From assembly GCA_017852395.1 (NCBI GenBank), contig JAFMLE010000001.1, positions 22,475 to 86,474 on the forward strand: a stretch of DNA of 64,000 bases, written 5' to 3'. The stretch is from Flavobacteriaceae bacterium. GTDB lineage: Bacteria > Bacteroidota > Bacteroidia > Flavobacteriales > Flavobacteriaceae. Positions within the stretch are counted from its first letter, which is position 1, and each line of letters begins with the position of its first letter. Below, piece after piece: positions 36,893-44,780 of the stretch. Under the pieces are notes generated by a model. That model was not told where the DNA came from. It saw only the letters and a list, made by a program, of their open reading frames with translations, and searched no databases. The position numbers and the translations under genes were made by a program.

Positions 36893-38091
36893 GCTTCAAT
36901 TTCAATTTTTTCGTTTTTAAAAGAAAGAAACAAAAATAAGAATACTGCAACGGAGAACCCAGCAGGAAGGATCCAAATTTGTGTCCAGTCGTGGGTTTCG
37001 CCCATAACATATTGGTCGGTGATGTAACCAGCGCTTCTAAAGCCAATGAGCATCCCCAGCCCATAGGTTGCAAGTGTGATGAGCCCCTGCGCTGCGCTTT
37101 TGAATTTGGTACCTGCTTTGTAGTCGGTATAAATCTGACCCGATACAAAGAAGAAATCATAACAGATGCCGTGGAGCAATATTCCAAAAATGAGCATCCA
37201 GCTCTGCGCACCCACATCGCCATAAGCAAAGAGGACATAGCGTAATGCCCAAGCGATCATTCCGAAGAGTAGGGTTGTTTTGATGCCATAGCGTTTAAGG
37301 AACAAAGGCAATAGGAGCATAAAACCGACTTCGGACATTTGACCAAGGGTCATTTTACCAGCCGCAGCTTCCATCCCGATTTCATTTAGAAACTGATTGG
37401 CATGTTGGTAATAAAATGCCAAAGGAATACAAATGAGTATCGAAGCTATAAAAAACACTAAGAAACGGGCATCATTGAGCATCGAAAGGGCATCCAGTCC
37501 TAAAATATCACGAATACTGGCGCTTTCTGTTGAGGTTGGTGGTGTTTTTGGAAGTGTAAAACTAAACAGGCCTAAGAGCACTGAAGCACCGGCCGTAAAA
37601 TAAAAAGTGTTCTGGAGTAAATTTTTGGATTCCCAACCAAGGTATCCAATAAGCACCCCAGCCACAATCCATCCGATGGTACCGAGTACACGAATGTTTG
37701 CGAATTCTTTTGAGGGGTCTTTCATTTGTCTGAACGCCACAGAATTTACCAATGCCAATGTAGGCATATAGAGAATCATGTAGATCAGGATGTAGGGATA
37801 GAAGGCATTAAAATCGGGAGAAACAGCCGCTTGATACAGCAAAAAAGCTCCTGCTAAATGCAGTATACCCAAAATCTTTTGAGCCGAAAAGTAGCGGTCA
37901 GCAATGAGACCGATTATAAAGGGTGCAACAATGGCACCAATAGATTGGGTTTCGTAGGCCATGGCCAGTTGTCCGCCTGTTGCACTAAAGGCTTGAGACA
38001 AATACGTACCCATGGTAACAAACCAGCCTCCCCAAATAAAGAATTCGAGGAACATCATGGTCGATAGCTGTAGTTTAGTTTTAGTATTCAT
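36889..38091 (-). CDS. NupG-family MFS transporter (nucleoside or sugar permease)
   Basis: A 400-residue inner-membrane protein with about twelve hydrophobic segments. The N-terminal block MMFLEFFIWGGWFVTMGTYL is typical of the nucleoside:H+ symporter family, with GLIADRYFSAQKILG in the loop 2-3 region and GICYDFFFVSGQIYTD later. In the Bacteroidota this family sits in many sugar operons. The surrounding genes suggest it imports a sugar or oxidised sugar rather than a nucleoside, which is inference. Confidence 0.88.
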   Translation of the reverse strand: MNTKTKLQLSTMMFLEFFIWGGWFVTMGTYLSQAFSATGGQLAMAYETQSIGAIVAPFIIGLIADRYFSAQKILGILHLAGAFLLYQAAVSPDFNAFYPYILIYMILYMPTLALVNSVAFRQMKDPSKEFANIRVLGTIGWIVAGVLIGYLGWESKNLLQNTFYFTAGASVLLGLFSFTLPKTPPTSTESASIRDILGLDALSMLNDARFLVFFIASILICIPLAFYYQHANQFLNEIGMEAAAGKMTLGQMSEVGFMLLLPLFLKRYGIKTTLLFGMIAWALRYVLFAYGDVGAQSWMLIFGILLHGICYDFFFVSGQIYTDYKAGTKFKSAAQGLITLATYGLGMLIGFRSAGYITDQYVMGETHDWTQIWILPAGFSVAVFLFLFLSFKNEKIEIEA

Positions 38092-38109
38092 TTTGGTTTC
38101 AATTAAGTT

Positions 38110-39081
38110 TTAAATTCCTTTTGCTGCTTCAATCAACAGTGCTTTAGTTGCTAGGATTCCTTCCTCTTCAGAAAGTTCGTCACCTTCAAATTCGACCCCT
38201 ATAAATCCAGAATAGTTATTGTTTTTGACAATTTGAAGCATTTTTTTATAGTCGATATTTCTTTCGTTACCTTCGGCATCAAAGACGTAAGATTTGGCAC
38301 TGACACCAAATGCAGCTTTCAACATTTCATCTACTCCTTTATAGATGTCATAGACTTCATCGCAACTTCCGTCAAAAATAGAACCATAACCTTCGTCGCT
38401 GATGCAAAAATTTCCAAAATCTGGAAGGGTGCCACAATTGTCCATGGCCACACCATTGATCACCTCCATCAACAAAGGGACTCGCGATGATATTCTACCG
38501 TGATTTTCTACAATAACATTGATCCCCAAAGGTTTGGCAAAGGTGCAAAGTTCGGTCATGCTGGCGATGGAGTTGCCCACCCATTTTTGAGGGTCTTTTT
38601 CGCCAAAGAGGTTGAGTCTCACCGACGAACAGCCCATTTTTGATGCAGCTTCAATCCACATTTTGTGGTTGGCAATTGCCTGAGCTCGTACCTCAGCATC
38701 AGAAGCGGCAAGATCACCTTCACTATCAATCATGATGAGGACATTTTGAACCCCATGTTCTGCAGCAAGCGCATTGTTTTGATTGACAAAATTTTCTAAA
38801 GCAGCAGCTTTATCCTCACTATTCATCACATCAGGATACAGTTGATTTACATATTCGAGCCCCTCAAAACCCCACTTTTTTGCCAATGCAGCAAATTCGT
38901 AAGGTGAAACGGCTTCTGACCGGATCATCTTATGTATGGACCATTGCGCCAAAGATATTTTGAAAAACGGGGGCGCGTCTTCCGTTTTATTTTTTGAAGC
39001 TGCATTGTTGCAACCCTGAAACAGCAATAAACCGATAACCATAGAAAGGCTTATTGTAACAGCATAAATTCTTGATTTCAT
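38110..39081 (-). CDS. exported TIM-barrel protein (hydroxypyruvate isomerase-like) lipoprotein
   Basis: A 323-residue lipoprotein (signal to LLLFQGCNNA, Cys near 24) with an AP-endonuclease-2/xylose-isomerase fold. Visible family blocks are ISLAQWSIHKM, EGLEYVNQLYP, IVENHGRISS, DFGNFCIS and GVEFEGDELSEEEG. Related cytoplasmic enzymes isomerise sugars; an exported version implies action on a periplasmic intermediate. It is first in its operon, 18 bp before the NupG-like gene, and divergent from the GMC oxidase genes. Confidence 0.85.
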   Translation of the reverse strand: MKSRIYAVTISLSMVIGLLLFQGCNNAASKNKTEDAPPFFKISLAQWSIHKMIRSEAVSPYEFAALAKKWGFEGLEYVNQLYPDVMNSEDKAAALENFVNQNNALAAEHGVQNVLIMIDSEGDLAASDAEVRAQAIANHKMWIEAASKMGCSSVRLNLFGEKDPQKWVGNSIASMTELCTFAKPLGINVIVENHGRISSRVPLLMEVINGVAMDNCGTLPDFGNFCISDEGYGSIFDGSCDEVYDIYKGVDEMLKAAFGVSAKSYVFDAEGNERNIDYKKMLQIVKNNNYSGFIGVEFEGDELSEEEGILATKALLIEAAKGI

Positions 39082-39178
39082 TGACTAAAATTTTCCGTGT
39101 TTGGATTTCTAAAATACAATTAAAATTGAAATTTTATCAAATTCCATTTTTTATCTAAGGATTATGAATTAATAAATT

Positions 39179-39207
39179 TTGAAGGGCCTCAAAAATTTTT
39201 ATATTTG
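39179..39207 (+). promoter_or_regulatory. GMC oxidoreductase promoter (-33 TTG, -7 TATATTTG)
   Basis: TTG (39179-39181), an 18-nt spacer and TATATTTG (39200-39207) match the flavobacterial consensus exactly. The coding start at 39239 then has a leader of about 25 nt. The TTG at 39179 is in frame with the gene but is the -33 element rather than a start codon. Confidence 0.8.
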
Positions 39208-39238
39208 GTTAGAACTACTAAAAATCAAACACTTTCAT

Positions 39239-40930
39239 ATGAACACTCAATACGATGCCATAGTCGTTGGCACAGGAGTTAGTGGTGGATGGGCTGCAAA
39301 AGAACTCTGCGAAAAAGGACTCAAAACACTCGTGCTCGAACGCGGGAGAATGATCAAACATATCGAAGATTATCCTACAATGCACAATGATCCTTGGGAT
39401 TACCCTGCTGGAGATTTGATTACCAAAGCAACGCGGGAGCGTCAAGGAAAGCAGTCTAGAACGGGCTACACGACTACAGAGTCAAACAAACATTTTTTTG
39501 TAGATGATATCGACCACCCCTACAACGAAGACCAGCGTTTTGATTGGATGCGAGGATATCATGTTGGTGGACGCTCATTAATGTGGGGTCGCCAGAGTTA
39601 CCGTTTGAGTGATTTTGATTTTGAAGCCAATCTCAAAGATGGCATTGCAGTCGATTGGCCCATTCGATATAGAGATATTGCGCCCTGGTACGACTATGTA
39701 GAAGACTATATTGGTGTGAGTGGTGAAAATTTGGGACTACCTCAATTGCCCGACGGCAAGTTCTTGAAGCCCATGGAAATGAATTGCGTTGAAGAACATA
39801 TGAAAGGTGAATTGAGCAAAAAATACACCGACCGTGTGATGACCATCGGACGAACTGCACACATAACCGAGGGCACCAAGCCAGGAATCGGTAGAAGCAG
39901 CTGTCAGTATCGCAACCGTTGTATGCGTGGATGCCCTTTTGGGGCCTACTTTAGTAGTGTCACATCAACACTACCCGCAGCCGAAGCTACAGGCAATATG
40001 ACCTTGAGACCCAACTCCATAGTACACGAGGTCATGTATGACGAAGGAACCCAACGTGCAACAGGCGTTCGAATTATTGATGCCGAAACAAAAGAAACGA
40101 TAGAGTTTACTGCAAAAGTAATTTTCTTATGTGCATCAGCCATAGCCTCGACATCTATTTTGATGCAATCTAAATCGGATCGTTTTCCAAACGGTATGGG
40201 TAACGACTCTGGTGAACTCGGTCATAATGTGATGGACCACCACTTGGGTGTTGGCGCATACGGAACCTTTGAAGGAATGGAAGACAAATACTACACAGGT
40301 CGTCGTCCCAACGGAATATACATTCCAAGGTTTAGAAACCTTGGAGGTAACACCAACCACAAAGATTTTATTAGAGGCTATGGATACCAAGGCGGAGCAT
40401 CGAGAAGCAGCACCGGAGTCTTAGCCGCAGAAATGGCTTTCGGCGCCGATTTTAAACAAGAAATCTTAAAACCCGGTCAATGGAGTATGGGATTAGGTGG
40501 ATTTGGAGAAACCCTGCCTTATCACGAAAACAAAATGTATTTGGATTATGATAAAAAAGACCAATGGGGACTACCAACCGTAACTTTTGATGCGACCATC
40601 AAAGAAAACGAAATAAAGATGCGCAAGGACATGAAAGAACAAGCTGCCGAAATGCTTGAAGCTGCAGGATTCAAAAATGTAGGTTCTTATGACGGTGAAT
40701 ATGCACTTGGTCTTGGAATTCACGAAATGGGAACCGCTCGAATGGGTCGTGACCCCAAAACCTCAGTATTGGGAGCCTATAACCAAATTCATTCCGTACC
40801 CAATGTTTACGTTACCGATGGCGCAGCAATGACTTCTGCGGGCAATCAAAATCCATCGCTTACCTATATGGCATTGACGGCTCGAGCCGCCAGCCACGCT
40901 GTAGAACAACTTAAAAAAAATAATATCTGA
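39239..40930 (+). CDS. GMC-family FAD oxidoreductase (LacA-like glucoside 3-dehydrogenase subunit)
   Basis: A 563-residue flavoenzyme: FAD-binding VVGTGVSGGWAAKELC near residue 9, RGYHVGGRSLMWGRQSYR near 100, and the C-terminal GMC block LGIHEMGTARMGRDPKTSVLG followed by VYVTDGAAMTSAGNQNPSLT. A Cys-rich segment (CQYRNRCMRGCPFGAYF) lies near residue 222. No signal is present; partners of this type carry it out of the cytoplasm as a complex. In Caulobacter LacA works with a subunit-3-like LacC and a cytochrome c LacB to oxidise glucosides at C3. All three types are adjacent here. Confidence 0.88.
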   Translation: MNTQYDAIVVGTGVSGGWAAKELCEKGLKTLVLERGRMIKHIEDYPTMHNDPWDYPAGDLITKATRERQGKQSRTGYTTTESNKHFFVDDIDHPYNEDQRFDWMRGYHVGGRSLMWGRQSYRLSDFDFEANLKDGIAVDWPIRYRDIAPWYDYVEDYIGVSGENLGLPQLPDGKFLKPMEMNCVEEHMKGELSKKYTDRVMTIGRTAHITEGTKPGIGRSSCQYRNRCMRGCPFGAYFSSVTSTLPAAEATGNMTLRPNSIVHEVMYDEGTQRATGVRIIDAETKETIEFTAKVIFLCASAIASTSILMQSKSDRFPNGMGNDSGELGHNVMDHHLGVGAYGTFEGMEDKYYTGRRPNGIYIPRFRNLGGNTNHKDFIRGYGYQGGASRSSTGVLAAEMAFGADFKQEILKPGQWSMGLGGFGETLPYHENKMYLDYDKKDQWGLPTVTFDATIKENEIKMRKDMKEQAAEMLEAAGFKNVGSYDGEYALGLGIHEMGTARMGRDPKTSVLGAYNQIHSVPNVYVTDGAAMTSAGNQNPSLTYMALTARAASHAVEQLKKNNI

Positions 40931-40940
40931 AACATACACC

Positions 40941-41567
40941 ATGAATAGAAGACAAGTATTAAAAAATCTCGGATATACCTTTGGCGCCACCGCCATGACT
41001 CCTTCTGTTTTAAGCATTCTACAAAGTTGTAGTAGTTCAGAGGGATGGGCTCCAAAAATTTTGCCTTCCAACCAAGTTGCTACTCTAGAAGCTTTGATGG
41101 ATGTTATTTTACCAAAAACAGACACGCCTTCTGCATCGGAACTAAATTTAATTCGATTTGTCGATGCCTATATGGATGTGGTTATCAGCGAAAAAGATCA
41201 AAAGCTTTTCTTGCAAGGTTTTGAGGCTTTTACCGAAATCACTACAACCGAAAGTGGTAACACCAACGCCAAAGCCTTAGAAGCTCAATTGTTTAAATTC
41301 CTTCGCGCAGAAGCACCCAAAAAAGGAAAATGGATGCAAGATCTATATGGTTATTTGGAGGCTGTAGAAAAAGGAGAAGGCCCAGCAGCACCCAAAGAAT
41401 CGTTGGCTTATAACGCTGTTTCTAGTCTCCGTGATCTTTGCATCACGGGCTTTCGAGGCTCAGAATATATTGGTGAACAAGTGTTGGCTTATGCTCCAAT
41501 ACCCGGACAACAACAAGGATGTGTTGACTTGATGGAAACTACGGGCGGAAAATCTTGGTCGCTCTAG
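40941..41567 (+). CDS. gluconate 2-dehydrogenase subunit 3 family protein (LacC-like)
   Basis: A 208-residue small subunit. The N-terminus MNRRQVLKNLG is Tat-like (twin Arg), followed by a hydrophobic stretch and a possible lipobox at ILQSC (Cys near 30). The conserved block VATLEALMDVILPKTDTPSASE matches gluconate 2-dehydrogenase subunit 3, with DLCITGFRGSEYIGEQVL-type text later. Subunits of this type can carry the flavoprotein partner across the membrane. It lies 10 bp after the GMC gene and ends 1 bp from the cytochrome gene stop. Confidence 0.87.
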   Translation: MNRRQVLKNLGYTFGATAMTPSVLSILQSCSSSEGWAPKILPSNQVATLEALMDVILPKTDTPSASELNLIRFVDAYMDVVISEKDQKLFLQGFEAFTEITTTESGNTNAKALEAQLFKFLRAEAPKKGKWMQDLYGYLEAVEKGEGPAAPKESLAYNAVSSLRDLCITGFRGSEYIGEQVLAYAPIPGQQQGCVDLMETTGGKSWSL

Positions 41568-41568
41568 T

Positions 41569-42042
41569 TTAGAGTGTACGCAGATATTCTGCAATAGCAC
41601 GGGCTTCTTCTTGGCTCAAGTTTTGATTGAGCATTTGGATGTTGTTATACTCTTTCAATAAGGCAATAGCGATAGGATCTTCTTTTAACATCTGTGTAGG
41701 ATTAAGAAGCATATTCATCACCCATTCTGGACTTCTACGTTCATAGATTCCCGACATTGCAGGACCAATGAGTTTGCGGTTGGGGTAGTGGCAGGCCGTA
41801 CATTTTTGTTTAAATGCTTCTGCACCTGTAGCAACTAAGGCATCGTCAAGGGCTCCAAAATCAACACTATCGATGGGACCAATCCCTTTATTTGAAAGAT
41901 CGATTGGGGCTTTATCAGTTTCTACAGCGGTCTTTTTTTCTTCCTGTTGGGTCCGCTTGTATTCAAAATCTTTTTTCTTGTTTTCGGTTTCACCACAACT
42001 ACTGATTAGCAGCGCTAAAAGGGCAACGGCAATTCGGTTCAT
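41569..42042 (-). CDS. monohaem cytochrome c lipoprotein (LacB-like candidate)
   Basis: A 157-residue exported cytochrome: lipobox ISSC (Cys16), an acidic and Lys-rich linker (about 20-65), then a class I haem site C81-T-A-C84-H85 and GPAMSGIYERRSPEWVMNMLLNP. A Met in MLKEDPIAIALLKEYNNIQMLNQNL could be the sixth ligand. It is on the opposite strand to the GMC pair with its stop 1 bp away. An electron-acceptor role for the GMC dehydrogenase is inferred from this position and the LacABC model. Confidence 0.85.
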   Translation of the reverse strand: MNRIAVALLALLISSCGETENKKKDFEYKRTQQEEKKTAVETDKAPIDLSNKGIGPIDSVDFGALDDALVATGAEAFKQKCTACHYPNRKLIGPAMSGIYERRSPEWVMNMLLNPTQMLKEDPIAIALLKEYNNIQMLNQNLSQEEARAIAEYLRTL

Positions 42043-42148
42043 TTTAAATTTTTTCTAAAGGTAAAAAAAATGCCCTCTTAAAAAAATGATTAAAATTAAA
42101 TTTCAATACCAAAAAACCCCTAATTTAAAGCCTCAAAACCATAAAAAC

Positions 42149-43450
42149 ATGCAAAAATTGCACTCCTATAAACAGGTCATTCTGATTCTAGTGATGCTCC
42201 TCGGCAATCTCTATATCGTGGCGCAAGAAACGCCAAATCCGGTAGATAAAAAATATGTACGGCAAATCAACAAACTCACTAAAAATAAGCACATCCAAAA
42301 ATCTTTTGAAACGATCAAGGCCCTAGAGCCTGAAACACACAACGATCTTATCGAGTTGACCGAAATCCCTGCGCCTCCTTTTATGGAAGCTGTTAGGGCC
42401 CAGGCATTTGCTCAAAAATTGCGAAATGCTCAAATTGACTCACTATGGATAGATACGGAAGGAAATGTTATTGGACTGCTAAAAGGCACCGAAAGAAAAA
42501 ATGTAGTTGCGCTCAATGCCCATCTAGACACGGTTTTTCCAGAAGGCACCGATGTTCGTGTACGCGTGAGCAATGACACCCTATATGCTCCTGGTATTGG
42601 GGATGATACTCGAGGATTGGCCATGCTAATCACGGTTTTAAAAACCCTAAAAAAACAACAAATACAACCCAAAGATGACATCCTCTTTATTGCCACTGTT
42701 GGCGAAGAAGGCTTGGGAGACCTCAGAGGGGTCAAAGCCCTTTTTAGTCCTTCTGGGCCAAAAATTGATTCGTGGATCTCAATAGATGGAGGTGCATTGG
42801 GACGTGTCAATAACAAAGGGTTGGGCTCTTACCGTTATCGTGTTACCTATGCGGGTCCGGGAGGACACTCTTGGGGCGCCTTTGGTTTGGTTAACCCCCA
42901 TCACGCATTAGGAACCGCCATAGACCGTTTTGTAACGGCTGCCGACAAATACACTTCTGAAGGCCCAAAAACCAGTTACAATGTTGGTGTAATCAACGGA
43001 GGAACTTCCATAAACTCCGTTCCCTTTAGTTCGTCTATGTTGATTGACATCCGCTCCGTAGAACCAAAACGTTTGGATGCCATGGAAGCACTTCTCAAAA
43101 CAGCAACACAAGAAGCCTTAGACCTTCAAAATGCTCGAAAAAGGCGCGGTGCTGATTTGGAGCTAATTTTTGAAAAAATTGGCAACCGCCCTTCTGGAGA
43201 ATTATCATCGGAGCTGCCTCTAATTCAAAAAGCCATGGCAGCAACCCAATATTTTGGTAAAACTCCCGAACTGACCCGGGGATCAACAGATGCCAATATT
43301 CCGATTTCACTCGGAATACCTGCCGTTACTGTTGGACGTGGAGGTACCGGAGGGAAAGCACATTCGTTAGACGAGTGGTGGTACAACGACAACGGACACG
43401 AGGCGATTCAATTTGTCCTATTGTTATTGTTGGCGCAGGCCGGAATTTAA
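42149..43450 (+). CDS. exported M20-family metallopeptidase
   Basis: A 433-residue zinc peptidase with signal peptide (KQVILILVMLLGNLYIVAQ). Active-site blocks are NAHLDTVFPEGTD near residue 125, GIGDDTRGLAML near 149, GEEGLGDLRG near 190, and GSTDANIPISLGIPAVTVGRG near the C-terminus. The dimerisation domain block YAGPGGHSWGAFG lies between. It resembles PepT-type tripeptidases or carboxypeptidases. The start is ATG 42149; an earlier in-frame ATG at 42086 would place the signal internally. Its last 27 bp overlap the convergent EamA gene. Confidence 0.87.
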   Translation: MQKLHSYKQVILILVMLLGNLYIVAQETPNPVDKKYVRQINKLTKNKHIQKSFETIKALEPETHNDLIELTEIPAPPFMEAVRAQAFAQKLRNAQIDSLWIDTEGNVIGLLKGTERKNVVALNAHLDTVFPEGTDVRVRVSNDTLYAPGIGDDTRGLAMLITVLKTLKKQQIQPKDDILFIATVGEEGLGDLRGVKALFSPSGPKIDSWISIDGGALGRVNNKGLGSYRYRVTYAGPGGHSWGAFGLVNPHHALGTAIDRFVTAADKYTSEGPKTSYNVGVINGGTSINSVPFSSSMLIDIRSVEPKRLDAMEALLKTATQEALDLQNARKRRGADLELIFEKIGNRPSGELSSELPLIQKAMAATQYFGKTPELTRGSTDANIPISLGIPAVTVGRGGTGGKAHSLDEWWYNDNGHEAIQFVLLLLLAQAGI

Positions 43451-44341
43451 AGGTTTACTTTTTGGTTTTTTGGTTACCAGATATACACCAAAAAGGACCA
43501 AAAGACAAGCAACCGTTTTTGGAATATCCAACCGATCGTTTTCTGTTACAACAGCATATACAATTGTAATCAACGGTTGTAAATAGATAAAAGCCCCGAT
43601 AACAGAAGCGGGTAAGGTCTTGAGGGCATAGACATTGAGCAAGTAGGTCAAAAAAGTTGTACCAACCACAACAAAAACCATACGCCAGATAATATCTATA
43701 GGCAGTTGTCCCCACTCAACATTAGAAAAATCGCTAATCGTAACTGGAAAAGTCAGGAAAACACCTAACAAAAACATCCATTTCATCAGTGTTATGGTAT
43801 GGTATTTTTGAGTCAGTGGTTTAACCAAAATCAGATAGGCGCCATAACTCGTTGCATTAATCAACAAAAGCACATTTCCTAAAGTCACATTGGGGGCATT
43901 AGCCACCGTAGTGGCACTGTAAAAGATCAATAGCAATGCCCCAGAAAAACCAATTACGATACCTATAAACTTGCGAATCCCGAGTTGTTCTCGTAGGAAT
44001 ATTACGGATAAAATCAAAACAATGATTGGGGTCAAGGTTACGATAACACCACTATTGATGGGGGTGGACAGTTCGAGTCCTTTAAAAAACATCAACATAT
44101 TGATGCACATTCCCAAGAGTGCTGCAAAAAAAACACGAACATAATCCTTCCGCTCAATAGTCTCTTTGGGGGCCCACAAACTAAAAAACCAAAACAACAA
44201 AGAAGCACCAACCACACGCAACATAATAAATCCAAAAGCACCGATATAGTCGGGCATTACAACTTTGGCAATCGTATGATTGAGACCATAAATGGTTGTG
44301 GCTCCAAGAGCAGCAAGCAAAGCAAAAATTCTATTGTTCAC
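43424..44341 (-). CDS. EamA/DMT-family transporter
   Basis: A 305-residue inner-membrane protein with ten hydrophobic segments in two EamA repeats. N-terminal text is LLAALGATTIYGLNHTIAKV; a mid-protein EQLGIRKFIGIVIGFSGALLLIF block and later ENDRLDIPKTVACLLVLFGVYLV mark the end of each repeat. The start is a GTG at 44341 inside the 3' end of the ArsC-like gene, so the two are co-transcribed. Substrate unknown; an amino acid or metabolite exporter is possible. Confidence 0.85.
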   Translation of the reverse strand: MNNRIFALLAALGATTIYGLNHTIAKVVMPDYIGAFGFIMLRVVGASLLFWFFSLWAPKETIERKDYVRVFFAALLGMCINMLMFFKGLELSTPINSGVIVTLTPIIVLILSVIFLREQLGIRKFIGIVIGFSGALLLIFYSATTVANAPNVTLGNVLLLINATSYGAYLILVKPLTQKYHTITLMKWMFLLGVFLTFPVTISDFSNVEWGQLPIDIIWRMVFVVVGTTFLTYLLNVYALKTLPASVIGAFIYLQPLITIVYAVVTENDRLDIPKTVACLLVLFGVYLVTKKPKSKPLNSGLRQQ

Positions 44342-44687
44342 TCAAAAAAGTATTGGCTGCCGCAATTGTTTTGGCACTATTACCGACAAACAGGTGATTG
44401 TCATAAATCAAAACGGGACGCTTAAGAAACGTATAGTGTTCTAAAAGCAACGCTTTGTATTGTGCTTCATCAAGATTTTGTACTTTAAGATTGCGTTGTT
44501 GGTACAATTGCGCCCGTTTATTGATCAATGCCTCATAACTCCCGCTCAATGTATAAAGGGTGTGAAGATGATCGGGAGTAAGGGGGTCTTTCTTAAGATC
44601 CACTTTTGTTACTGTTGCGGGAAGACGCAATGTGCTCATGATTCGTTTGCAGGTATCGCAACTGCTCAGATAAAAAAACGCATTCAT
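44331..44687 (-). CDS. ArsC/Spx-family thioredoxin-fold protein
   Basis: A 118-residue ArsC-like protein with a CxxC pair (C10 and C13 in SSCDTCKRIM). The typical cis-Pro-containing RPVLIYDNHLFVG lies near the C-terminus. Family members include arsenate reductase and Spx-type regulators; the sequence does not separate these. The ATG at 44687 is chosen for the family N-terminus. It is coupled to the EamA gene downstream and divergent from cystathionine gamma-synthase; the region between has a palindrome pair. Confidence 0.75.
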   Translation of the reverse strand: MNAFFYLSSCDTCKRIMSTLRLPATVTKVDLKKDPLTPDHLHTLYTLSGSYEALINKRAQLYQQRNLKVQNLDEAQYKALLLEHYTFLKRPVLIYDNHLFVGNSAKTIAAANTFLSEQ

Positions 44688-44707
44688 AGACTGATTTTTT
44701 AACAAAT

Positions 44708-44733
44708 AAAATGCATTTTGACGAAATGCATTT
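44708..44733. promoter_or_regulatory. pair of ATGCAT palindromes between divergent genes (operator candidate)
   Basis: Two palindromes lie between the ArsC-like gene and cystathionine gamma-synthase: a 12-bp AAAATGCATTTT (44708-44719) and a 10-bp AAATGCATTT (44724-44733). Their centres are 15 bp apart, and together they can also fold as one hairpin with a 4-5 nt loop. A twin palindrome in a divergent control region fits binding by a dimeric regulator. This is inference; no known site is recognised. Confidence 0.4.
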
Positions 44734-44780
44734 CAAATACGGCAAAATCAATACCTTTAATCCTTATTTATCAAATTGTT

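Noticed and set aside
39179-39181. TTG as start of the GMC gene
   Set aside because: It is the -33 element of an exact promoter; the family N-terminus begins at the ATG at 39239.
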